Of a stretch of 64,000 bases of DNA, positions 12,999-23,561 are shown one piece after another. Every line of letters begins with the position of its first letter. The stretch's first letter is position 1. This DNA is from Pinus tabuliformis (taxonomy: Eukaryota; Streptophyta; Pinopsida; Pinales; Pinaceae). The translations under genes and the position numbers were made by a program. The notes under the pieces are model-generated. The model had not been told where the DNA came from. It did not search any database and saw nothing but the letters and a program-made list of their open reading frames with translations. The stretch is taken from positions 511,666,102 to 511,730,101 of the forward strand of contig CM062805.1 of assembly GCA_031772625.1 (NCBI GenBank), written 5' to 3'.

Positions 12999-13560
12999 TT
13001 GCACATTGGATGAAGAGAGTCATCATATAAAAATTCTAGTAGCCCTATAAATAAATAAAAAACTGAAGCACCAAGAAATACTGAGGAATTTTCCAAAAAA
13101 TGGTCATCGAAACCGGTGTGACTATATCATGGACCAAATCAAGAGTTATGACAATATCAAAATGCTTGATTTCAACTAAGGCAACTATTGCAATAGAAAT
13201 TATTGATATGACCAACCCAATACCCATTCATTGTAGCTCTATAAACCCCCTCCCTTTTCCAGTGTACTTGCAAGAAATATGCACAATTATGTGATCATAA
13301 ACTGGAACCCATATCATGACACTCATTATATCAAATATAAACAATGATGCTGAAGAAATTTTGAAGGAACCAATGTTGGTGTCCATGGTCATGCCATGTT
13401 CGACAAACATTGTTGACATTTGAGCATAAACAAAAAAGAATACAATGCCACTCACCCATATGGGAAACATATGAACCAAAATCTTCACCTCCTCCACTTG
13501 GGTCACAGTACATTGTTTCCAACGATTGGAAAATCCATTGTCTTGAATATTATCTATGTT

Positions 13561-14259
13561 ATTATAACTGCTTTGTCAAGACAGCTGCAACCATTTTAAG
13601 TTGGATCTTAAATATTAATGGGAAATTATTAAATGGTAAAAACCAACTGCATAAATGTTCTAGTACTTAGTTTTTCATTTTATGTGATCCAAAAAATATC
13701 TCGTATCTTGACAGTGAATGTATTATGTAAAACTAAGCAATAGATAAAAATACCATTTTCATAATAGTTTATGTGTTGAAAAAAAAACATGTGGTTATTA
13801 AGAACTTCAAGCTTTTCATTGTAGGAACCAAAACATTTCACTTTGGTACTAATGAGTTCCCTTCAATTCCAAAATACCATGACCTAAATGACATAAAGAA
13901 GTTCAACAAAAAAGGAAAAGTAACAATCTATAACAATTTCACAATAATAATTATCTCTACATATTGGCATGGCTTCAGGGAAGACTCTTGAACATTTTAT
14001 AATATGAATGAACTAAAATAAGCCCCAAAAGAAGACAAGCAGATCTTAATGCCTCTAGTTCCTAATGCAATCAGGTAGATTCCAAGGAAAAATACAACAT
14101 ATTCAAGTGTTGTTGCCTTTGGGCAGACGGTATGTGCAAGATGGAGGTTGCAAGGTAGAAACAGAGGTTGAAATTGTCAAGGTTGTCATTCCTTGCAAAT
14201 GTTAAAGTATGGTCATCAGTCATATATTAATCAATTAATAATAGAAAAATAAGCCAACA
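13561..14259. other. intergenic or pseudogene intron, nothing recognised
   Basis: Lies upstream of the NPF relic in its own direction. I looked for N-terminal NPF exons here and found none that could be supported. The plus-strand frame at 13773-13991 is unassigned. Confidence 0.4.
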
Positions 14260-14387
14260 GGGAGTTGGTCACTGTTCATGGCAACAAAGTGTTAAGCCAT
14301 CCACCAAGCTCCATTCTTGTTGGGGAGTTGGTTCACTGGTTAGGGCAAAAGAGTTTTAAGTCATCCACTAGGCTCCATTCTTATTGT
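14260..14387. repeat. 63-bp tandem duplication
   Basis: Two copies (14260-14322 and 14323-14387) share GGGAGTTGGT(T)CACTG, a TTAAG(C/T)CATCCAC stretch and AGGCTCCATTCTT. The second contains GGTTCACTGGTTAGGG, reminiscent of a Pol III A box, so a SINE origin is possible. I saw no B box. Confidence 0.7.
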
Positions 14388-15801
14388 GGTCTGCCCCATT
14401 AGGGCATGGTGTAAGTTTCAATGTGGTGAGACTAAGTATAGGTCCCAAGCAACATTCACATAATAGATGTCCTAATCCCCTCAGACCTCACACCTTAGCC
14501 AAATAATTACCTCTCTGGCACCTTAGATAAATAGATACCCCTCATACCTGGAACCTTAGCCCAATCTATGTCCATTCGCTCTTTGTAACAATAAAAGATA
14601 AAAATAGATTGAAAAATAGAATTAAACGTGCTTTGAAAACCAGAAAAATTAGGCAAGATTTAATCATATAGTAGAGTAAATGCTTTGAAACAAGAGAAAA
14701 GTTGGGAAGGTTTCAGCATACAATAAATTAAATTGTTGAGAAAATAATAATTCTTCAGTATCGGCCCCAGTATCCATCAACCGAAACGACCCCCAAAAGT
14801 GGTGTGAGATAGCACGTGCCTAACCAATTGTTGACATTCTTTGCAGCATCCACATTCCCCTCATGTAATTTTGTAATCAAATAACTCACCAAATTTATGT
14901 CAATACAATAGTATGTCAATCACTCACAACATTCATTCCCTGTAGTGCATATCAGATCATCCATAATGGGTATGGTTTAATGATAAAGTGTGGAAATATT
15001 TTATTGAATTTCCCAAATTCCAACACAAACAAGGTATGGGCGAGGGAGAACCTAAAACAAATGAGAAAGCTCTCAAGTTTCCTATGGTTTTTCCTATAAG
15101 CAGCCATTCATGGATATCCAAAAATCCATATTGAGTATATTTCCCTTCTTAGCGCTGCTAGAGCATACACATTTCAATAAATCAATATAATCCCCATAGG
15201 CAAGCTTCATAAAAAGTTTGAAATACAGTCTCTTCCTATACAAATAATATGAGACAGACTGTACATATTATCATGAAGGTTGGAAATATTACAACAAGAG
15301 TTTTATTCAAAGTTTGAGGACCATCCACTTCCTTGATTGTGTACATTGCATGTTTGTAAAGTATTCCTCAACCACAAACACAACTTCATATGCACAATAT
15401 ATTCAAATGTTTCACACTCACATTCGGAGATATAATAAATTATGGAAAAAAATTAATGGTCCATCAGACCTTTAGCATTTCCATTTCCAAGAATGAAAAC
15501 TTTGTCCCTTAGAGGGGTTGTAAGGTCAGTCTATCCCAAGCTTGGAATGAAATTCCCTGTAAAATATTCGCTTGACATTAATGTGTAAGGAATGAAATAT
15601 CACTTAATTTTTTCTATCAACAAATCAAAAATAGTCATCATAAACACACTTAACCAGTTTTTATGTATATTATACTAACAAGACATGTATCAGTGTATGG
15701 GTCTCACTCTCATACGAAGGGGATCAGTACAGGAACATCACAAGATTCTAATAAACACAATGCCATTGGAGATGACGATCAAATCCAAAATAGGTACATG
15801 C
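14388..15801. other. intergenic, no recognisable gene
   Basis: Downstream flank of the TMKL1-like pseudogene. No frame of note, no repeats or RNA genes recognised. Confidence 0.4.
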
Positions 15802-16908
15802 CTAATCTAGAGCAGGGGTTCTAGGCGTGTATAAAGGAGAATGCATTTTGGGTCTTAATTCCTCCAATTGTTTTACAACTTCCTTAATATATGGCCTCAC
15901 AGTAGGTGAAGGTGCACAACAACCAATTGCAACTTGAAGAGCATGAAGCAATCCATCATCTGTCAGGCTCCTAATTCCCCTCAAAATTTTGATGTTGAAA
16001 ATCTCCATGGTGCATTATTCAAGCACTGCAGCCTTCACAATACTAGGCAAGTCCACAATCTCATTTGAGGCATTCTTACCTGGCCTCTTGCCCATCAATA
16101 TTTCCAAAAGAAAAATACCAAAGTTGTAGTTATCAGTCTTGGTATTAGCCATCTTTATTTTTTGAAGCTCAGGAGCCTTGTAGCCTTCTAGACTTGCAGT
16201 TGCCATCATCTCAGCCTCAGCATTAGAACTCATCATCCTAGCCAACCCAAAATCTGTGAGATGGGATACATAGTATTCATCAACCAAAAAATTCTTAGAT
16301 TTAAGGTTTCCATGAATTATCAGTGTTTTAAGCCCTGTATGCAAATGGGTGAGCCCCCAAGCTACTCCAAGAGAAATATTTTAGCTACGAACCAAAGTCA
16401 GATGTTGCCTGCCTGAACCATGAAGAAGATTGACCAAACTACCTTTGGGTATATAATCATAGGCCAACAACTTTTCTCCATTTTGAAAAATTTTGTAATG
16501 ACCTAAATTATTATGTGAATGTTGAAGACACCCCAAATTAGTAACTGCAGACAAGAATAATTCCCTTCTTCTAGCAGTGCATTCTTTAAGAAACCTAAAC
16601 ACAATAGTACCTCCTTGAACCAATTTTTCCTTATACACAGTACCATAACTTGTTTCTCGAATACTTGTCTAGTTGCATTAACAACATCTTCGACAGTGAC
16701 ATGCTCCCTACCTTCAAACAAGACCAACCTGCCCTCCCCTGTTTCTTCTTCCTCAAACTCATTCGTAAACTCCCCCCTTATCTTCCTATCATGAAAGATA
16801 AAAATGAAATCAAAATAGACAACGCAACAACTAGAGAAGCCATCCGACAAATAATTACAGCCACTACATGAGGGCTCTCCTCTATCATGACCATAGTAAA
16901 AATGTACC
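15802..16908 (-). pseudogene. TMKL1-like LRR receptor pseudokinase, kinase-half pseudogene
   Basis: Minus-strand frames give a membrane-spanning segment (HVVAVIICRMASLVVALSIL, about 16870-16810), an acidic juxtamembrane stretch and EDVVNATRQVFEK. They continue with a broken N-lobe (YKEKLVQGGTIVFRFLKE), GEKLLAYDYIPKGSL, IIHGNLKSKNFLVD, TDFGLARM, GYKAPELQKIK, the subdomain IX block with FGIFLLEILMGKRPGK, and VDLPSIVKAAVLE. A C-terminus with GCCAPSPTVRP and QLEELRP ends at 15802. Order and wording match plant TMKL1-type transmembrane kinase-like proteins, in which the catalytic HRD is HGN, so the ancestor was probably a pseudokinase. At least two frameshifts and several stops break it. The extracellular LRRs are absent, so it is a decayed fragment. 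Confidence 0.8.
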
Positions 16909-17729
16909 CATCATTAAAACAAAATCACAATTTTGATATGTCTATGTCATTGTAATTCTTATAGTGTGATATTGATGATGAGAATACCAATATAGGAAAT
17001 TATTTTGATGATATGTAGGTATTTATCATAGCACACCTTTCTTTTGACGCTATAGGCCATCTAGAGCATCTTTGTTAATGTATTTTTGGTTTGGAGATGT
17101 ATTACACTAAGTACTATTTTGGTTATGCACTCTTGCCATATAAATGATAAATTTTTCATATTTTTGTGTAATTTTTTTGGATTCAAGTGGATGCACATGA
17201 CTATATATGTTTTTCTTTAAAATTTCAAATATTTTATATACTTTTTGGTCGACCGATTTTTTGATCTAGTTTTTTCCCTTCCTGGTTCAAATAGTTGGTC
17301 AGTTTTCTCACTGATTTGACTCTGATAACATTGAGAAAAATTGAAGAGTAGTGATTCAAAGTGATATTAGAGGCTAAACCTTGTTTATCAATGATATTTC
17401 TCTATTTTTGTGGATATTTGGATTCTAAGGGAGGAGGCTACAACCCATTTTCAAGCTTGGAAGTGCCCACTATCCATTCTTCTTACTCCCAATTATGTAA
17501 ACAGTCAAATGGAAATTTTGTCCCTTTTTTGTTTTGACCTTAAAATGTGGATATGATGTTCATCCCTATTTTTTTCTCTCCAAATGCAGATGTGAAATCT
17601 ATCTTTGTATTTTCTTTACTCGACCTTCCATAGTTCATAGTTCTACTAGTTTGAAACTTGAGATTTTAATTTTAAAGTAGGCTTTAAATGTTGTATATTT
17701 GGATATTTATTTCCATATTCTATGGTCCC
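16909..17729. other. intergenic, no recognisable gene
   Basis: This is where leucine-rich repeats of the TMKL1-like relic would be expected. None are visible. AT-rich sequence with T-runs. Confidence 0.45.
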
Positions 17730-18890
17730 AAGAGTGAAATACCCAACATGGATCTATGTTGATGTTTTTTATAGTGAGATGTGTTGTAAATTTTTCAAGA
17801 AACACAGGGATTCAAAGGCTGAAACAACACTTGGCTAGTATAAGAGGCCAAGTTTCCCCATGCAAGGCACCATTAGAGGAGATTGGATAGATTAGAATTG
17901 AGATGCAAAGTCAGTTTGAAAAAATTGAAGAAGACAAGGGTAGGAAAAAGGAGATAAATAATGAAATAGAGAGGAAGAGGAAACTTGTTGCAATGGGAGA
18001 AAATGTTGGTTTTGATTTTGAGGTTGAAGACTCTTCCTCTATCCCCTATACCAATGTCTTGGACCCCTTCCATTATGTTCCTTCCCCTGCTAGTGATGAT
18101 AGGCAGCCTAATGAAGAACATTCAAAGTTATGTCCCACCAACCCCCAACTCTACTAATGGCTCCCAACCATGTCAAACTCATTCCACCTTAGATACCCAT
18201 TAGAATAAGAAATACAAAGATGCTACTTGTGAATACATAGCAAGATGCTAGTATGATGTAGATATCCCCTTCAATGCTTCCTTCTCTCCTCATTACCAAC
18301 CGATGTGGGATTTTGTTATTGTTGCAAGAAAGGCTTCAAAGGCCCTGGTTTGCATGACTTGAGAGGATTTATTTTGCAAAAGATATTTATCCATAGAGGA
18401 AAACTTGAAGGATTTTAGAGCTTCATTTGGCCAAGTACCATATGTCAGATGGATGGACTCATGGAATTAATTGTACAATCATAAATTTGTGGAAATTGGC
18501 GAGCCTCTTGTTAAGGTGTTGCAATTGGTGGATGGGGGAAGTTGGTCATGGGATACATCTATGAGGCTATGGATCAAGAAAAAGAGAAAATAAGGACAAC
18601 CTATAAAGACAGAGTAGATAAGTATGGGCCTATCTAGGACATCATTGATAACAAATGGAACAATCAGTTCCATTGCCCTATACATACAGTTGAGTATCAT
18701 TATGGAGTTCACTTAGGGGAAGATCAAACTACGGAGGTAAAAGATGGATTACACACATGTTTGGAGCACATGGTCCCTAATGAGACAAAATAGCTATAAG
18801 TACATCGATGGATCAATACTCTCACTACAACGAGTTGGGTACCTTTGGAAAAAACCTAGAAAGGATTACAAAATATGTGGACCAACCAGG
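17730..18890 (+). pseudogene. BED-finger/DUF659 hAT-type transposase relic
   Basis: The plus strand encodes a decayed BED finger (RCVVNFSRNTGIQRLKQHLA, near 17780-17845) followed by SIRGQVSPCKAP. A charged linker (EEDKGRKKEINNEIERKR) and MGENVGFDFEVEDSSSIPYT come next. Then come IPFNASFSPHYQPMWD, an eroded DUF659 stretch, and after an internal deletion GYIYEAMDQEKEKIRTTYKD and RVDKYGPI. This is the hAT-transposase-derived architecture common in plant genomes. Frameshifts and many stops are present. The catalytic core and C-terminal dimerisation domain are missing. No terminal inverted repeats were identified, so whether it is a transposon or a domesticated-gene relic stays open. Confidence 0.7.
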
Positions 18891-18998
18891 TAAGCAATTC
18901 CAAAGTATTTTTAAGGTTGGTTTTTTAACTTTATATACTTGACTTTTTATCCATAGTAACAATATAATTTGTTGAACTAAATTTGTCTTTACAACACA

Positions 18999-19130
18999 TT
19001 GGTGGGATTCAGTTGGTAGCTAGTGTCTTGAATTACAAAAGTTTGCAGTTCGAGTCCTAAGCCAAACTTGTGATGCTTCTAGGTGTACGCACAATTGGTT
19101 TGTCTTTGAGTGGCTTCACACAAAAAAGAG
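18999..19130 (+). repeat. tRNA-derived SINE-like sequence
   Basis: GGTGGGATTCAGTTGG resembles a Pol III A box. GCAGTTCGAGTCC, about 45 bases later, is a near-perfect B box. A unique body ending in CACACAAAAAAGAG follows. This is the layout of a plant tRNA-related SINE. Target duplications were not identified. Confidence 0.5.
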
Positions 19131-20107
19131 AAACCATTTGGAACAAAAGTGCATAAATGATCTCATATTCATGCAATAAAACCTTCAAATAAGACAACCA
19201 ATTGCTAAAAAAATGTAATATACAAATGCCATTATGTTGTATGATATTGATCTAACCTAAGAATGGGTCTGTTGTGTGTTTTTTGGACTTTTGAGGTCAC
19301 ATAGAGAGGAAAAGCCTCATTGATTATGTATTTTCTTGTTGATATGTATTGAAATTGGTACCATTTTGATATATTCACCCTGACATGGTATATACATAAG
19401 TAGACTTTGCATTTTTTTATCTCTAATGGTTTGAAATCTTTGGAAAATAATTGTTCATTAAAATTTACATTTTTTAAACCAAATCATTGAAATCAAATCA
19501 GTCTAGTAAATCTAGGTCCAAGTCCAAGTCCAAATTGACAATTGACCAATTCCAAAGCTAATTTTGAGTTTTAAAACATTGATGCACAAACAAAGAATAT
19601 GAATACCCTTTGAGAAATGACACCAAAGATAACACAGTACAGTCTCAATCAATAAAATATTCCAACTGCGAGGTTATGGGTTCAATTACATGGAGTTGGA
19701 AAAATTTATAAAAGAATATAGGTCTAATTGCCATCAAAGAATGTAGTTAATAATGTCAAAATTCAAATGCATGCATCAATATCGTTCAAAATTTTGGGTA
19801 TAGTAAATTTAATTTTATAAGCCTCTTGGAAAAATAACAATACAATCCATGCACCTCATTTAACTAGTAATAAGATGCTCTATATACGATTATCTGTAAT
19901 AAAACATAAACAAGAAATAACATGTCTCAAACAATATCCTAGGTTGTCAATACTTTAACATGAGTTTTGTATTCTATAGACAAATTTATAAGGAAAATCA
20001 AAATTCAATGCAAAATGAAATTTAATAAATATTTAAAGAAATGACCTCACAATATAAATATCCATAAGAAAACACAACAAAAAAGGAATAAACGGGGGTA
20101 ATTTTAC
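19131..20107. other. intergenic, one further tRNA-like patch
   Basis: AT-rich. Around 19645-19705 the phrase CAACTGCGAGGTTATGGGTT, followed by a CAATTAC end, looks like the anticodon-to-B-box half of another tRNA-derived repeat, with low confidence. The remaining exons of the UMP kinase relic would lie here but were not found. Confidence 0.35.
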
Positions 20108-20646
20108 ATTGGCCTATCTAATCGGCAAAAGCTCTATCCAGACCTATAGATGGCACCCATGAAGCTCTATGAAAGAAGTTCCTCTCTCCTACAACAATTG
20201 CAACCTAGGAAAGAATAAGTATGAACAAAGATAGATTCCCTCCTCCACTATAGATTTGTTTGTAGAATATAGAGAGAATGAAAAATTTCTATAAATGTTA
20301 AAAATTAAAATACCTCTACACCAAGTTGATTAACTGCTACAATTTCTCTGGCTATTGATGATGTCACCTGTGTAAAAAAGATGAAATTCCAACTGTGAAC
20401 CAATCTCCATGAAAACCAAGCCCCTTAATATTTAGGCACTGAAGTGGGTAATATTATGGTAATATTATTCAAAGATACAGTTGTACAACAATAGTATCCA
20501 CATTCCATTCAACCATCTAGGAAGTGATTTTAAGAAGCGACCATGAAATATTGATATACCTTTGGGTCGACATTTTTTGCATTCCCTACTAAAGAAGTCC
20601 CACTTATTTTCAAAAGCATTCTATGCCATCTTGGGGTTTGTTGAAA
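20108..20646 (-). pseudogene. plastid-type UMP kinase (PyrH-like) fragment, three exons
   Basis: Three minus-strand exons join in phase 0 with GT-AG borders. Exon A (20646-20560) ends RMLLKISGTSLVGNAKNVDP plus K. Exon B (20367-20314) is VTSSIAREIVAVNQLGVE. Exon C (20204 to about 20110) starts VAIVVGERNFFHRASW and has SIGLDRAFAD then an in-frame TAG where the family has Tyr. Together they follow the N-terminal half of bacterial/plastid UMP kinase (consensus VLLKISGEAL, VAIVVGGGNIFRG, ADYIGM), which phosphorylates UMP to UDP. In plants the protein is nucleus-encoded and chloroplast-targeted. The GGG-N-FRG loop is altered (GERNFFH). No transit-peptide exon or C-terminal exons were found, so this is a non-functional genic fragment that kept its introns. 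Confidence 0.75.
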
Positions 20647-20815
20647 CTAAAGGAATGATTACTAACAAAGATAGATTCCCTCCTCCAGGATCCACAACAT
20701 GTTCTTCTCTAGAATCTAGAGAAAATGAAAAATCTTTGTAAATGTTAAAAATTAAAATGTCTCTATGCCAAGGCAATTAACCTGCTGGAATTTATTTGGC
20801 TATTGATGGTTTCAG
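20224..20815. repeat. diverged duplication of UMP kinase exon B plus intron
   Basis: The block 20224-20367 (intron B-C and exon B) recurs at 20664-20815, both starting AACAAAGATAGATTCCCTCC. In the second copy exon B reads SIAK-stop on the minus strand. The copy lies 5' of exon A in gene direction, so the duplication scrambled the exon order. Confidence 0.7.
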
Positions 20816-20929
20816 AAGTGCAAATTACTGATAAAGACTAGACTAAAAAGGTGGGGTGACACGTCAGATTCCAAGATACTTTGGTTAAAAAATTTGACAA
20901 GGATAAGACATGGATAATTATCCCAAGTC

Positions 20930-21300
20930 AAGTTTAAAGGGGAGAACATTAGTTAATATTGATTTGTTAAATGAATCATTATGTTAATGTCAACATTGGT
21001 GGATTTCATGCCATGGTTTTATGCCCATGGGTTTTGATGTAGTGAAGCCTTAAAAGAGGGGAATGTTAGGTTAAACTTAAATTGGTAAATGAGTGATTGT
21101 CTTAAGGTCAACATTGGTGGATTTCGAGCCATGGTTTTGGCAGCCTTTGGATTTTGATGTAATTAAGCCTTTAAAAGTCTTGGGATACTCCATTGTAATC
21201 GGCTTGGAGAATTGGTTGGCCTTTCTCAAGGGTACAATGATAACGTTGGCTGGTTTTCCCTATAAGGGTTTTCCAAGGTAAATTGTGTGTCAATGTGTGC
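20930..21300 (+). repeat. LTR-like remnant with doubled start
   Basis: A purine tract (AAAGGGGAGAA) followed by CATTAGTTAATATTGATTTG, and 120 bp later a second tract (AGAGGGGAA) followed by TGTTAGGTTAAAC, look like two polypurine-tract/LTR starts. Both copies share CAACATTGGTGGATTTC and GCCATGGTTTT. The end, GGGTTTTCCAAGGTAAATTG, resembles the U5 end of Copia LTRs. No partner LTR or pol was found. Confidence 0.4.
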
Positions 21301-22024
21301 ATGATTTATGTGTTTTTGTCGTTGGTTAATCATTTCTCTCGTAAGATTTGCTTATTCCTAACAACACAAAGACTACCACTCATGGTGAATCAAATCTAAG
21401 TTAAAGTCCCCATCCCTTGTCTATAAATACATTTTTTTGAGTTACATCCATTTGTCTAATATCCATAAAGTTTCTATTTCAAATATTTTGAAAAATATTT
21501 CAGTGCTATTCTCCTCTGTTTTAAGTAAGCCAAATTTCATTCATAAAATTTGATTTCAATTTTAATTTTTGAATATTACAAAATATATAAATGTCTATTT
21601 CTGGCTATTAAAAAAACATGTAACCATATAACAATCATCCAAATCAACTGAAACTTGAGTAATCCAATAGTTTTAGAAAATTAAATTTCACTTGAGACAA
21701 CAGATTTTGTCAGCACTTACCAGCTATTCTCCAGCAAGGAACATACTACTTATAAAATGGAAACACAGAAAACAATGAAAAAACATTATCTGGAAACACA
21801 GAAAACAATGAAAAAAAACACAGAAAAAATGAAAAAACATTATCTGGAAACACAGAAAACAATGAAAAAACATTAACCTGATAAAGTTAAAGCATACAAA
21901 CAAGATAGTAATGGTTGAAATAAAAATCAATTGAATTTATGATACCTAAATTACAGCAGGCTCTAAACCTTGTTCTTCTCAATGCTTATGGATTATAAAT
22001 TCAACTTATTGCATTATCAAATAA
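21301..22024. other. intergenic with a short simple array
   Basis: At 21756-21875 the phrase GGAAACACAGAAAACAATG recurs three times with AAAAAACATTATCT between copies. This is a small degenerate tandem array. No gene. Confidence 0.5.
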
Positions 22025-22156
22025 ACATAATTATATTTAACTATATACAAGTTACTTCATTCTCCTTCCTCGGGCATAAGAAACTATGCAACATAATTAT
22101 ATTTAACTATATACAAGTTACTTCATTCTCCTTCCTCAGGCATAAGAAACTATGTA
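22025..22156. repeat. 66-bp tandem duplication
   Basis: Copies 22025-22090 and 22091-22156 both start ACATAATTATATTTAACTAT and differ by only one or two bases, so the duplication is recent. The plus-strand open frame across it is only a consequence of the repeat. Confidence 0.9.
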
Positions 22157-22661
22157 GCCTAATACCTGCTACTAAAAATTGTATCCGCTACAAGATTATT
22201 TTCAAGAAAATTATGTTCAAACACCTTCACATGGGCTGAAATACATAGGAAATTTACTTCTACTCTTAACAGAAAGCCTGACAGAGCATAAAAATAGGCA
22301 CAAATAAGCCTAACAGGTTTTAATGGTAGTTTATCCAACCTACATTATTCTCCAGCAGTGACTCAAAACCCTGTAATTTTGTTCACAACTTCACCTATCA
22401 GTATTTAGGCATGGAAAATTTCCTCAATTGATCAATTGATTAGATATAATACATAATATCATAATTAACCCTCTGGAACAAAAAACTGATCTTTAAAGAC
22501 CAATATTTCCAAAGATGTCATCTTGATTGACCCTTGTCTGTGGAAGAAGCTTTCTTGTAAGGCCAATTATTTGAGGCATGAGACTTTAACTAAGGATTTA
22601 TGGGGATTTTAATGGCCAACATAAATGTTTCAAACAAAATAGGTATATATGTAAGCCATAC
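22157..22661. other. non-coding flank (possible intron) of the ATG18 relic
   Basis: Starts just after a plausible splice donor of the ATG18-like fragment. Downstream exons were searched for on the minus strand and not found with confidence. Confidence 0.4.
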
Positions 22662-23561
22662 CTCTTTCAATCGAGTGGCATTTAGGGTGTTGAAGATCCT
22701 TATAAGAGTCCCCTTTGTACTAGCAATCACAACGAGGCTGCCATCAAGAGAGAGTGCAAAGAAGGTGATGCCAGAGTCATGGGAAGTTATGAATTTTGTC
22801 CTCTTGAGGCCATAGTGCTCGCCTCTCATATGCCCATGGTGAAAGCATGGGCAGGCCAACACGAAGCTACTGGGAGCATGAGAAACAACACAAAAACCCC
22901 TCAGTTTTGCCATTGTTTCAATCTGATGCAACAACTTCAAATGCATGATATTATACACATAAATTTTGTGCTCCAACACCACCAAAATCTGATCCCATCT
23001 CATCTTCATGGCTCAAAACTCAGGCCTGAAGGATAATTATCTGATATAGTGGCTCTGATGATCATTCCAGATCATGACCTTATTGGGTGATTACTGGGGA
23101 TTCGAATCCCCTCCTATGATGGCGGAAATATTGCATTGAAATAAAATCTCCATAACACCAATACAGCGATTGTTGAAGTCCCTTCTAAAGATTTCCATGA
23201 ACAGATTGTGGTTGTAAACCTAGAAAAAGGATAATTCTCTGATACAATAGATCTAATGATCATTCCATATGATGACCATATTGAGTAGGTACTGGGGATT
23301 CGAATCTCTACCCACGAGGGTGAAAATATTACATCAAAATAAAATCTCAACAACATCAATACTACCATTGTTGAAGTCTCTTCTAAAGGTTTCTCTGAAC
23401 AGATCAGAGTTGTAAACCTAGAAACCCTACTCTGTGCCACAAGGAAAAACATACGAAGTCGTGTTGAATGATACATAGAGCAATGAGGATTTTTCACTGG
23501 CAGTCTCTTGGGAAGACGACGAATTTGGATTTGGATATGGATCGATGGATGGGTTAAGCAT
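22662..23561 (-). pseudogene. ATG18/WIPI-type PROPPIN pseudogene, N-terminal half
   Basis: On the minus strand, from the ATG at 23561, the frames give a Pro/Asn/Ser-rich start (LNPSIDPYPNPNSSSSQE) and SLLYVSFN. Then come an eroded first blade with FRETFRRDFNNGS and an intact 116-codon run containing VVLEHKIYVYN, LKLLHQIETMA, FVLACP, EHYGLKRTKFI, FALSLDGSLVVIASTKGTL and IRIFNTLNATRLKE. This is the WD40-like propeller of ATG18a-type autophagy proteins, which bind PI3P on autophagosome precursors. The relic ends at a GAG/GTATGG donor-like site, just before where the (F/L)RRG lipid-binding motif should be encoded. In-frame stops, frameshifts and a 198-bp internal duplication disable it. Confidence 0.8.
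23031..23426 (-). repeat. 198-bp tandem duplication within the ATG18 relic
   Basis: Copies 23031-23228 and 23229-23426 both start GGATAATT and encode, on the minus strand, the same propeller segment (VYN..LF.E.FRRDFNN ... NPQ ... WNDH). 198 bp is exactly 66 codons, so the duplication was in frame when it arose. The copies are now about 15-20% diverged by eye. Confidence 0.8.

Larger units (their letters stand above)
12587..13560 (-). pseudogene. NPF/PTR (nitrate-peptide transporter) pseudogene, C-terminal part
   Basis: Minus-strand frames read in order as the C-terminal third of an NRT1/PTR family (NPF) proton-coupled transporter. They are a segment with TQVEEVKILVHMFPIW (13500-13450), a membrane stretch ending YTGKGRGFIELQ, then MGIGLVISIISIAIVALVEI, then FWKIPQYFL, then a block ending TTKGG-x-WIPDNLNEGHL, and finally YYFWLLTSLSFLNLLVYI with a lysine-rich C-terminus at the stop near 12587. 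NPF proteins are 12-TM plasma-membrane or tonoplast symporters. The pieces sit in different frames with stops, one block is duplicated (177-bp period) and one short piece is inverted. The N-terminal two thirds were not found upstream. The gene is not functional. Confidence 0.8.

Noticed and set aside
23085..23125. GGGGATTCGAATCCCC, which looks like a tRNA T-arm or Pol III B box
   Set aside because: It lies inside the duplicated ATG18 segment and encodes its DSNPQ stretch. No A box or tRNA fold surrounds it.
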